A DNA stretch of 64,000 nt. Source: Scolanthus callimorphus (lineage: Eukaryota; Cnidaria; Anthozoa; Actiniaria; Edwardsiidae). This document shows, one piece after another, positions 34,601-43,074 of this stretch. Positions within the stretch are counted from its first letter, which is position 1. Each line of letters begins with the position of its first letter. Below the pieces are notes generated by a model that worked only from the letters and a program-made list of their open reading frames with translations, was not told the origin of the DNA and did not search any database. Location: positions 730,001 to 794,000 of the forward strand of contig JAWWUD010000062.1 of the NCBI GenBank assembly GCA_033964015.1. Direction: 5' to 3'. The position numbers were made by a program, and so were the translations under genes.

Positions 34601-37245
34601 CACCAGCTCCAGAAAGAATAGACTTTCCTGTTAGAAATGAAAAATCTTTATTGTATTGGATTTTTTCTCGCATGGTATGATCCTGCATATCTACATCTCT
34701 GAAAGTTTGCTGCAATAACTTCCAATGTAGCAAACTTTCCATGTGAACATCTTATTTGAATGTCACAGTTTTCTTCAATAACTTTCAATGTTGCATTTTT
34801 TCCATGTTAACATTTTCTTGACTGGATTAGTATCATGTTACATAAACATCATCCTTACCAACTCCTGGTGCTGGAGATCCTCTATTTGTGTTTCCTTCAC
34901 AGATGAGCTAATTCCCTTCGCCATGCTACCTCCCTTCCCTGCTTCGCCAGACGAGCTACTTTTCTTTGCTGCTCCACCAGGCAAGCTACCTCCCCTCACT
35001 GCTCCCCCTGATGAGCCACCTGAGGATCCAGTTGCCACTACTTCACTAGATGCCGCTGAACCAGCTCCAGAAAGAATAGACTTTCCTGTTAGAAATGAAA
35101 AATCTTTATGGTATTGAATTTTTTCTCGCATGGTATGATCCTACATATCTACATCTCTGAAAGTTTGCTGCAAACATTTCCAAATGTAGCAAACTTTCCA
35201 TGTGAACATCTAATTTGACTGGACTAGTGTTGTTATGTAAATATCATACTTACGAACTCCTGGTGCTGCTGATCCTCCGTTCATGTTTCCTTCACTGGAT
35301 GGGCTACTCCCGTTCGCCACTCCGCCAGACGAGCTACTTCTCTTTGCCGCTCTACCAGACAAGCTACCTTTCCCCGCTGTTAGAAGTGAAAATCTTAATG
35401 TTATTGAAATGTTTCTGGAATAGCATGATCCTGTCATTGTAGATCCTTACTTATCTACATCTCTGACAGTTTTCTTCAATAACTTCCAATGTTTCATTTT
35501 TTCCATGTTACATTTAGTTTGACCGGATTAGTATGTTACATAAACATCATACTAATTACCAACTCCTGGTGCTGGTGATTCTCTATTTGTGTTCCCTTCA
35601 CAAGATGAGCTTATTCCCTTCGCCATGCTACCTCCCTTTCCCGCTTCGCCAGACGAGCTACTTTCCTTTGCTGCTCCACCAGGCAAGCTACCTCCCCTCA
35701 CTGCTCCCCCTGATGAGCCACCTGAGGATCCAGTTGCTGCTACTTCACTAGATGCCGCTACAGCAGCTCCAGAAAGAATAGACTTTCCTAATTAGAAATG
35801 AAAAATGTTATTGAAATTTTTCTGGAATAGTATGATCCTGTCATTGTAGATCCTACTTATCTACATCTCTCACAGTTTTCTTTAATAACTTCCAATGTTG
35901 CATTTTTTCCATGTTAACATTTAATTTGACCGGATTAGTATGTTGCATAAACATCATCCTTACCAACTCCTGGTGCTGGTGATCCTCTATTTGTGTTTCC
36001 TTCACAAGATGAGCTAATTCCCTTCCCCGCTTCGCCAGACGAGCTACTTTCCTTTGCTGCTCCACCAGGCAAACTACCTCCCCTCACTGCTCCCCCTGAT
36101 GAGCCACCTGAGGATCCATTTGCCACTACTTCACTAGATGCCGCTGCAGCAGCTCCAGAAAGAATAGACTTTCCTAATTAGAAATGAAAAAATGTTATTG
36201 AAATTTTTCTGGAATAGTATGATCCTGTCATTGTAGATCCTACTTATCTACCTCACAGTTTTCTTTAATAATTTCCAATGTTGCATTTTTTCCATGTTAA
36301 CATTTAATTTGACCGGATTAGTATGTTGCATAAACATCATCCTTACCAACTCCTGGTGCTGGTGATCCTCTATTTGTGTTTCCTTCACAAGATGAGCTAA
36401 TTCCCTTCGCCATGCTACCTCCCTTCCCCGCTTCGCCAGACGAGCTACTTTCCTTTGCTGCTCCACCAGGCAAGCTACCTCCCCTCACTGCTCCCCCTGA
36501 TGAGCCACCTGAGGATCCAGTTGCCACTACTTCACTAGATGCCACTGCAGCAGCTCCAGAAAGAATAGACTTTCCTAATTAGAAATGAAAAAATGTTATT
36601 GAAATTGTTCTGGAATAGTATGATCCTGTCATTGTAGATCCTACTTATCTACCTCACAGTTTTCTTTAATAATTTCCAATGTTGCATTTTTTCCATGTTA
36701 ACATTTAATTTGACCCGATTAGTATATTGCATAAACATCATCCTTACCAACTCCTGGTGCTGGTGATCCTCTATTTGCATTTCCTTCACCGGACAAGCTA
36801 CTTCCTTTCACTGCTCCACCGGATGAGCTACTTCCCTTCAGTGCTTCCCCTGATGACTATCCGACAATTTAGTTGCCATCACTCCACTAGATGCTTGGCC
36901 ACCATCTCCAGAAAGAATAGACTCTCCTGTTAGAAATAAAAAATCTTATTGTTATTGCAATTTTTCACGGACAGTATGATCCTACATAATAGATCCTACA
37001 ATTCTACATCTGCAAGTTTGCTGCAATAACTTCCAATGTTAGAATTTTTCCATGTGAACATCTAATTTGAGCGGACTAGTATGTTTCGCAAATATCATCC
37101 TTACCAACTCCTGGTGCTGGTGATCCTCTAATCGTGTTTCCTTCAGACAAGCTACTTCCCTTCGCTGCTCCACCAGACAAGCTACTTCCCTTCCCCGTTC
37201 CATTAGACGTGGTGGTCCATAAAAAAGTGGTGCAATTGCTCGGCC
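28490..37245 (-). CDS. Ser/Gly/Ala-rich repeat protein with acidic tail, 15-exon array, both ends open
   Basis: Thirteen exons of one family followed by two acidic exons on the minus strand. Array exons, 5' to 3': 37245-37105, 36926-36748, 36574-36347, 36173-35964, 35787-35560, 35376-35254, 35085-34859, 34627-34448, 34266-34144, 33975-33748, 33516-33337, 33157-32949, 31972-30588. Then 30200-30124 and 28660-28490. Most begin GKSILSGAG and end GNTNRGSPAPGVG, followed by GTAAG. All array exons are phase 1 on both sides. Nine have lengths divisible by three; four (36748, 34859, 32949 and 30588 ends) are one base short. Function unknown; low-complexity composition recalls silk-like or disordered proteins. 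Since it lies upstream on the same strand as the recombinase-like gene and ends acidic, it may be that gene's N-terminal part, but no connecting exon was found. Confidence 0.6.
29240..29443. mobile_element. Foldback element with CCAGAGCCC ends
   Basis: Left ACCCAGAGCCCGTCATCTTT then TGGCCAGCGGCAAGATTCAG; right arm is the complement, arms about 62 bp. The same CCAGAGCCCG / GGCCAGCGG words recur near 11310-11360 and 48940-48990, so it is a dispersed family. Confidence 0.55.
29586..29808. mobile_element. MITE, TAA target duplication (PIF/Harbinger-like)
   Basis: Ends AGCCTGGTGCACACT and its complement AGTGTGCACCAGGCT, extending to about 25 bp with ATAA. TAA flanks at 29583-29585 and 29809-29811. 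223 bp, in the intron between the two acidic exons. Confidence 0.7.
30124..30200 (-). CDS. Acidic exon A (77 bp)
   Basis: Acceptor TTTATTATAG, donor AAAAG followed by GTGCGT. In phase with the giant exon it reads D-D-V-I-Y-G-S-D-E-E-N-E-E-E-V-G-T-F and ends Q-Q-R-E-K in phase 0. Compositionally unlike the Ser/Gly array; likely disordered. Confidence 0.5.
30588..31972 (-). CDS. Array exon 13 (1385 bp), giant exon with ~20 copies of a 60-bp repeat
   Basis: Begins like its sisters (acceptor TTGTAACTAG, GKS-V-L-T-GAGG) and ends SQAPGAG before GTAAGT. Between about 30650 and 31860 it holds about 20 copies of a 20-residue unit K-G-S-S-S-S-G-G-T/A-A-K-G-S/T-S-S-S-S-G-A-A, arranged in 180- and 240-bp higher-order blocks. 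A one-base deficit near 31880 separates the starting frame (which stops at 31638) from the long Ser/Gly frame. It appears to be a normal array exon in which a 60-bp piece was massively expanded. Leftover G plus AT of the next exon gives Asp. Confidence 0.55.
32110..32919. mobile_element. CAGTCGAA-type transposon, TA target duplication, in an array intron
   Basis: Ends CAGTCGAAACTCTACTTAA and TTAATAGAGG-like/CTCTAATAGAGGTTCGACTG with TA at 32108-32109 and 32920-32921. Interior has repeated ACCGCTTAATAGAGGT words on both strands. It hosts the nested MITE at 32574-32902 and lies between array exons 12 and 13. Confidence 0.6.
32574..32902. mobile_element. MITE, TA target duplication, GAGCGGTTTTCRYATGA family, member 2 (nested)
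   Basis: Ends GAGCGGTTTTCGTATGA and TCGTACGAAAACCGCTC with TA flanks. Interior built of degenerate ~30-bp pieces containing CCGTGCC/CTTGCCG and CATTGGTTC. It is inserted inside the 32.1-32.9 kb transposon. Confidence 0.6.
32949..33157 (-). CDS. Array exon 12 (209 bp), one base short
   Basis: Acceptor TTCTAATTAG, donor GTTC followed by GTAAGT. It lacks one C in the run read as CTCCCCTCAC in its sisters (here CTCCCTCAC near 33065), breaking the frame in the middle. A 0.8-kb transposon lies in the intron just downstream. Confidence 0.48.
33337..33975 (-). CDS. Array exons 10-11 (33975-33748, 33516-33337)
   Basis: Lengths 228 and 180 bp, both open and phase 1 on both sides. The 180-bp exon carries ASSGVVATELSDSSS and two K-G-S-S-S-S units; the 228-bp exon is the intact sister of the broken exon at 34859. 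Acceptors are TTCTAACAG, donors GTTG followed by GTAAGG. Confidence 0.6.
34144..35376 (-). CDS. Array exons 6-9 (35376-35254, 35085-34859, 34627-34448, 34266-34144)
   Basis: Lengths 123, 227, 180 and 123 bp. The 227-bp exon lost one A (plus-strand CTTCACAGATG near 34897, against CTTCACAAGATG near 33787 in its sister), which shifts its last ~20 codons into another frame. The 123-bp exons have a different acceptor (CTAACAG then CGGGGAAAGG) and lack the GKSILSG start. These belong to a 1.11-kb tandem duplication. Confidence 0.58.
35560..36574 (-). CDS. Array exons 3-5 (36574-36347, 36173-35964, 35787-35560)
   Basis: Lengths 228, 210 and 228 bp, all divisible by three and open. They share GKSILSGA, ASSEV, GSSGGSSGGAVRGGSLPGG, SSSSGEAGKG and the NTNR...PAPGVG end. 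The 210-bp exon lacks one six-residue block (GGSMAK). The last donor is the variant GTAATTAG, while the others are GTAAGG. Introns are also near-identical, so the duplication unit was exon plus intron. Confidence 0.6.
36748..36926 (-). CDS. Array exon 2 (179 bp), one base short
   Basis: Closest to the 180-bp exons at 33337 and 34448, but a G is missing where they have GATGAGCTAT (plus strand; here GATGACTAT near 36856), so the reading frame breaks inside the exon. Splice sites are intact. Confidence 0.5.
37105..37245 (-). CDS. Array exon 1 (141 bp), divergent
   Basis: Acceptor ATGTGCCCCAG, donor GTTG followed by GTAAGG. It reads G-P-S-N-C-T-T-F-L-W-T-T-T-S-N and then the common K-G-S-S-L-S-G-G-A-A and G-S-P-A-P-G-V-G. 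Its first half is unrelated to the GKSILSGAG start of the other exons, so it may be the founding 5' exon. Phase 1 both ends. Confidence 0.5.
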
Positions 37246-37308
37246 CTGGGGCACATTTACGAATGAAAAAAAAGGAAATATGTATTGTTTGTCAATAATA
37301 GGCAAAGT

Positions 37309-38321
37309 ACGGAAGCCGAGGAGGGTCACGGGTTGTCGCTGCAGAGTTTGCGCTGTCCAATTGTCGCTGCAGACTTGTCGCTGCGGATTTGTCGCTATAG
37401 TTACAGGGGAGGAGAGGAGTGCAAAGGTGTATTTGCAACGTTTGATTTATTTCACCGTATCGAACATCTCTCACGAACATCTCTCACTGAGGGACGTGCC
37501 ATTATTTAGCGGGGTTGAGGGTTGCGAAATTGTATTTATAGCTGTATGACTATAGGGAAACGCCATTGCTACTTGGGGAAAGGGGGCAAGGAGTCGTTAG
37601 CTGCGGATCTAGTTGTCGCTGTCGAGTTGTCGCTGTCAAGTTGTCGCTGCCGAGTTGTCACAGCCGAGTTGTCGCTGCGGAGTTGTCGAATGCGGAGTTG
37701 TCGGCTGCGGAGTTGTCACTCAGGGTTGGCGCTGCCGAGTTGTAGGTGCGGTGTTGTCGCTGCCGAGTTTTCGTTGTCGAATTGTCCGCGAAGGTTTGCG
37801 TTTTTTAAGCTTCTAATTTCGAAAAATGCGCTGTGAAAATCGTCGCCTTTCCGCCTGCATAGTTTCCTCAAACTTCAATGGCAAAAGCGATTAGGGCGCG
37901 GCACGGCACGGCACGGCTATAGGCACGGTACAATTAACCATTAGACACCGACACGCAACTAACTTACGCTGCAGTCGTACGAGCTGTGCTCCATTACAAG
38001 TCCCGATGCTGAGGAAATCTAAAATAGACTGTCGGCTTTGCAAAAAAAAATATTCTAATAAAACACTCGAGAGGATACTCCAAAAGAGTACCACGATCAA
38101 TTGCAGTTAAGGTTCCGACCGTAATTACGGCGGGTTTCTGTGCATTTCCGGAAGCGACATCTCTGCAGCGACAAAGCGACAACACGACAGCGACAACTCT
38201 GCAGCGATAACTCGACAGCAACAATTCTGCAGCGACAAATCGACAACGACAACTCTGGTATGCAACTCTGGTATGGTTGTCTGGTATGCAGCGACAACTC
38301 GTGACCGCTATCGGCTTCCGT
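37309..38321. mobile_element. ~1-kb element with 33-bp inverted ends and two opposed GTTGTCGCTGC minisatellites
   Basis: Outer ends ACGGAAGCCGA...GGTCACGGGTTGTCGCTGC and the complement at 38298-38321. Next to the left end and again at 37605-37790 are about a dozen 15-bp units of type GAGTTGTCGCTGCCG; near the right end (38151-38300) the same unit runs on the opposite strand. No ORF of note. It lies immediately upstream of array exon 1. Confidence 0.5.
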
Positions 38322-38720
38322 TCCACAGAGACAGTTGATTTCCTCCAACTCCATTTCTTTATTGGCTCAGAATTGGATACATAAAAGCAACACAATACAT
38401 ATATTGAAAACAATCAAAGAAATACGTGATTTCACAGTTTTACATACCATTATTTTGAGCTTATTGTTGTTGCGAAATGTTTGTTCCAAGTGAAAGTTCA
38501 GTACAATCTCATGGCATTTGACTGCTCCAAATATCCAGATATTCAACCAAAACCCAAGCGAAACTTTAGGAAAGTAAAAATAAAGATTTCGAGGCGAAAT
38601 GCCTTCCGCATGGGTGTTACTAAACCGAGGAACGACGGAACACGGAACGCGGAATCCCCAGAATCCGCGCAATTTGCGGAACACCCAAAAGTAGCTGTTT
38701 AAATGTATTTTTCACTTCCA

Positions 38721-38805
38721 TAAACTAAAATCTTTGGTCTAATACATTTCGAAAACTAAATCTTTGGTCCAATGCAATTCTAAAACTAAAATCTTTGGTC
38801 TAATA
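38721..38805. repeat. Three direct ~31-bp units
   Basis: ACTAAAATCTTTGGTCTAAT repeated three times with short ATTCR-AAA linkers. Confidence 0.65.
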
Positions 38806-38931
38806 GTTATTCGACATACATACATATTTTAAATGGAATATATGATGTTCTAGAAGGTCCAACCTTTTACGATAACGTCAGGAAAAGTTCTTTCGTGTGA
38901 TACTCGGTAGTCAATTTATCGGCACCAACAT

Positions 38932-39152
38932 AGACAGCTTGCAGCCCCTTTTTCGGCGAACCGTAAATCGTGGGAAATGTTTTATTTTTCGAGTACTCAG
39001 GAGAGGGAGAGACGCGCCACGGGGGGAAAACGCGTTTCTCCCTCTCCTGAGAAACTCGACACTTGTAAACAAATCGAAGCGCGGCGCGGGTAAAAAAAAA
39101 ACATTTCCCTGGATTTACGGACGTTCGCCGAAGAAGGGGCTGCAAGCAGTCT
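38932..39152. mobile_element. Foldback element with ~90-bp arms
   Basis: GACAGCTTGCAGCCCCTTTT...ATCGTGGGAAATGTTTT...CAGGAGAGGGAGAGACGCG pairs with the reversed right half ending GGGGCTGCAAGCAGTC. Centre CCACGGGGGGAAAA. Confidence 0.6.
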
Positions 39153-41031
39153 AGCATCAACAAGTTTCAAAGTCTCTATTTTTGTCCACAACCCGTATAA
39201 ACTACAAAAAGAAGGTCGGTACTGGCTGACCGAAATATCGTAAAATGAAACTTATAAGCTGTTAATCAACCATTCAATTTTATTATTCGTTCTTCCTCAT
39301 GACGGGCATAGTTAATAGAGGAGACACATCACCCGGGGAATGGCCATATGGGGTCACCAGCGTTTTAACAATGCTCTTGTTGAGGCAGACGGGTATTTCA
39401 GGTGTATCACGTGAATCAAGTGTATCCATGGTTCTGTGCCGCAAAACGCATAATACCCATATGTCATTTTAAAAAGGGGACTTCATTCCACAATTTGTTC
39501 TTGGTAAACTTGGAAATAAGGGGTATATTTTCCTGATTTTCATTTAATTTTTCGAGTTAAAATTCAGAAATCCATTTTCGAAAAACGTATATTGTTTAAA
39601 AACAAAGAGTGGGAGATTTTTTCCAGTTATTTTGCAGTAAGAAAATCGAATTTCCTAGGGGAATTTTCTGATTTTTGGTGTGTTTTTGTGAATCTAAATA
39701 TGTCGGGTAGTTTTTTCAAAAGAGTAGGGGTTTTCTCAGCATTTCGGATTTTAGAAAATTTCCGAAAAATGTTGGGGATATTTCGGGCTTTGGCTAAAGA
39801 AAAACTTTTAAAATCGAGAAATGGGGCAATTTGATGAGATCAAAGAAGAAGAATCAGAAAAACGGAATTGGCGATTTTTGCCACGGATTATTTACCTTTA
39901 TAATTCGTTTAGTGATCGATTTCCTAAAGTCTAAAGTCCGGTGACGTGTTTTTTGCCGCCGCAGCACATATATCTTCCATCAAGCAGTTGATCCAATAGT
40001 AGTTTAGGATATTTGCTTTTACCATCATGAGCTTTTGCTTTTACCAATCCCATAATGTTCGACGAGTTAAAATCGCGAGTTTCACATGTTGGGGAAGATA
40101 AGTCCTAGGCGTCATGGGGCAGCTTAAAACACAGCAAATTTGCGTGACACGCATAGCTGACACACAGGAGAGACGCCTGGGGACGAGGCTAGTCCACATG
40201 TTTCTCTGTCACTGCGATTTGCTTGTGCACTCTCGATACCACGTGACAACCCATATTCGAACAAAGAGTTGTTTCTTTGAAGTTCGCCATGCTTCATAAC
40301 CAGTCTCCTCTACTAACCATTTGACGGGTAAACCGCATTTCGAGCCTGCCATGCGCACTAGTTTTACACAACTTCCATTTTCTATTTATTACTCAGCCGA
40401 AACAAATTTAAGGCTCTTTACCACCAGTAATATTTATCCACAGTTGATTTTACGAAACAAAATAACCGAAACCACATTATAATTTTTGGTGTTCCGCGTT
40501 CCGTGTTCCACCGTTCCTCTGTTTACTAACACCCCCTTCCGCATTGATCAATGTCAGCGATAAACACGTGTCATTTCTCCCTGGAATGTTACCACAGTAT
40601 GCCCGTGTTGCTAGGCGACAGAAGCGGGGCGAATCGATATCTAGAGCAAATCTAGCCTCCTCTGCACGCGTCTCTCTCCTCTCTGATTGCGATAGCCTGC
40701 TTTTGCGATATCCTGCTTTGCAGGCTCTCCTGTGAGTTATTCGGAAATACTGTTTTCGTAGCGCCGACGAGAGAGCCGGGATTAGTGAGTCACGCGAGCG
40801 AGAAAAATCCCAGCGGGAGAAAAAGCGAAGAAGAAAGAAGCGAAAAACCGGAAGAGGAATCATTTTTTCGTCCTCCTACTACCCAACTCCGTTCAATTTT
40901 TGACGCTAGTATCTCTCCACAAGTGCAGGAAGCCCGATTTCTTGTTCGTTTCTTCCTCCGTTAGTAGTAATGTGGAGTTGCCGCGTTACTGGCTGTTGCC
41001 GATATTGCGTTACTTGACCTTGAAAAAAGCC

Positions 41032-41431
41032 AACCTCGTCCCCTCTCGGTCGTTTTTCAAAATGGCGGTTAGCCTCAGAGAAGACCCTCGGTTGGGATTC
41101 CAATGGTACAGTCGATGTTTCGGTCATTCCGGTTGGTACGAGAGGTTCAGCTTCAGAGGTTGTCTCGCCGTTCCAGTTGGAACGAACCGATCGGAATGGT
41201 TTGTACCATTGGCACTCCATCTGGTTTTATGACCAAATAAGGTAGCCGATCCGAACTGACATGCGAATAAGCGAATGGTAAGCGCCATTCCACTCGGTAT
41301 TTCATCCCAACCGGAATATTTTGTACCATTGGACGCTCATCAAACTAACCGGTTTTCCTTGACCAATGGTAAGCACCCCTGAGCTAACCGCCATTTTGAA
41401 AAACGACCGAGAAGACCCTGGGGACGAGGTT
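41032..41431. mobile_element. Second copy of the Mutator-like family, longer interior
   Basis: Same ends as the 19.0-kb copy (AACCTCGTCCCC... and GGGGACGAGGTT) and the same AAAATGGCGGTTAG segment in both arms. The interior (400 bp total) has repeated CATTCCGGTTGG-like pieces absent from the shorter copy. Flanks AAAAAAGCC and AAAAAGGCC are a nearly matching 9-bp duplication. Confidence 0.55.
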
Positions 41432-42494
41432 GGAAAAAGGCCTGACCTGACCGTGATGCATCGCGCGCCGCCTCGACAACAACATGGCGACTGGGTACGA
41501 GTGTACCTGCGGGCAAATCGACCGAAAACCTGACAGAACTCAACGTGGAACTCATGAAAAGCCTCGTAAACTTTCGTTTCACACTCACAATTACCACGCT
41601 AGGCCTGCAGGTACACAGAGCACTTGTAATCCTTGCTCTTTGCTTGGGTTTTGGTTGAATATCTGGATATTGGAGCAGTCAGATGCCACGAGGGAATTGA
41701 AATTGTAATGGAAATGGAACTTTCACGTGGAAGTAACAAACATTTCGCAACAACAATAGGCTCAAATAATGGTATGTAAAACTGTGAAATCACGAATTTC
41801 TTTGCATGTTTTCAAGAATATATGTATTGTATTGCCTTTATGTATCCAATTCTGAGCCAATAAAGGGCTCGGAGTTGGAGGAAATGAACTGTCTCTGTGG
41901 TGATAATATGTTGCAATCATTCCTTTGGGAATAAAATAACAAAAGCACGGCGGCCATGTTGGTGACTTGAATAAAAGGAGCAAGTGAACTTTGTTTTGTT
42001 CTGCACCACCAACATGGCCACCAGTGACGTCACATGCAAACCAAGAATACCCAGGTAAAAGTATCAGACTACCAGGGAAGGTCTGTTTGAAAAATGCGAA
42101 ATACTGGGGGTACATTTTTATCAGCATTAAATTTGGGAAATAAACACCAGCCCACTTCACCGTACCTGGACTCTGATTTGCTTGAGCAATAAGCTCCTCA
42201 AAAACTCCTGTAGAAAAAAAGAGTTTTACGTCCAGTATATGATTTCAGACAATAATCCATTAATAACTCCCACCATTGAGGGAATTCGAAAAGTCTGTTG
42301 TACTTTAACTCCCTGAAGGTACTTCCTCATGATGTGTACAGGTATGTGCCGCCCTTAAGGGTATGTTTTTTGGGCTCCTGAGGTCTCCGGTGTGGTATTG
42401 TTTATCGCTTGTTTGGTCTCTAATAGGGTATGTATTTAGTATGGCTACCCAAATTTCGATCAAAGTTGTGCTGCAATTAGTGGAAGACAGTTTA

Positions 42495-42758
42495 TTTTAC
42501 AGTCAAAAGACATGAAGCGTGCCCCCCTAGAGTCTAATATTCAATTTATTATTTCATTATTGATTTCATTATTCAATCCAAAAATGCATTTTTCAATTCA
42601 ATATTAAAAATGCTAAATGTTTAAATTTTTATTTCTGAATAAGCAATTGTTCACCCAGAGTAATTATTTAGATTACAAAATTTTCAATATTGAATTGAAA
42701 ATTGCATTTTGGATTGAATAATGAAATCAATAATGGAATAATGAATTTGACTGTAAAA
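42495..42758. mobile_element. AT-rich foldback MITE
   Basis: TTTTACAGTCAAA / TTTGACTGTAAAA ends, and inner arms TCATTATTGATTTCATTATT and AATAATGAAATCAATAATGG with ATTCAATCCAAAA / TTTTGGATTGAAT. Confidence 0.55.
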
Positions 42759-43032
42759 CCTTTTTATGTTTAACAAAATAACGCTACGGTTGTCTCTGAA
42801 AGGGTGAGGTTTTCAAGACCTCGGCGGCACACCCCTACCAAAAAATCAGTGGAGTACCCCCCACCCCCAGGCCGCAACTAGCGAGGCCATTGCGAAGCAA
42901 TTTTCTGTTTTTTTTTTGACAGGCAATATATATCCAGAGTGCGAAGGATATTCATTGTTTTGCTGGCTACAATGTGTTACCTAATAACAATTCTCTTTTG
43001 TATAGTCTTATTAAAATAGCCCAGGCCTGGGG

Positions 43033-43035
<3 letters not shown>

Positions 43036-43073
<38 letters not shown>
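43036..43073. repeat. Poly-G run of 38
   Basis: 38 consecutive G preceded by GGGGTTA and followed by AGAGGGGGGTTAGGG. Telomere-like GGTTAGGG words at its edges are probably coincidental. Confidence 0.85.

Positions 43074-43074
<1 letters not shown>

Larger units (their letters stand above)
33187..35410. repeat. 1.11-kb tandem duplication (two copies) carrying three array exons each
   Basis: 33187-34300 and 34301-35410 are nearly identical over exons and introns, with a period of 1111 bp falling to 1110 bp after the single-base loss near 34897. High identity, introns included, implies a recent event. Confidence 0.75.
38322..41905. repeat. ~240-bp inverted repeats 3.1 kb apart
   Basis: 38322-38560 and 41650-41905 match as reverse complements over about 240 bp (for example GGCTCAGAATTGGATACATA against its complement at about 41850). 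Both contain an exon-like piece ending in ATAATG followed by GTATGT. The enclosed 3.1 kb holds a foldback (38.9 kb) and the Mutator-like copy (41.0 kb). Confidence 0.6.
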
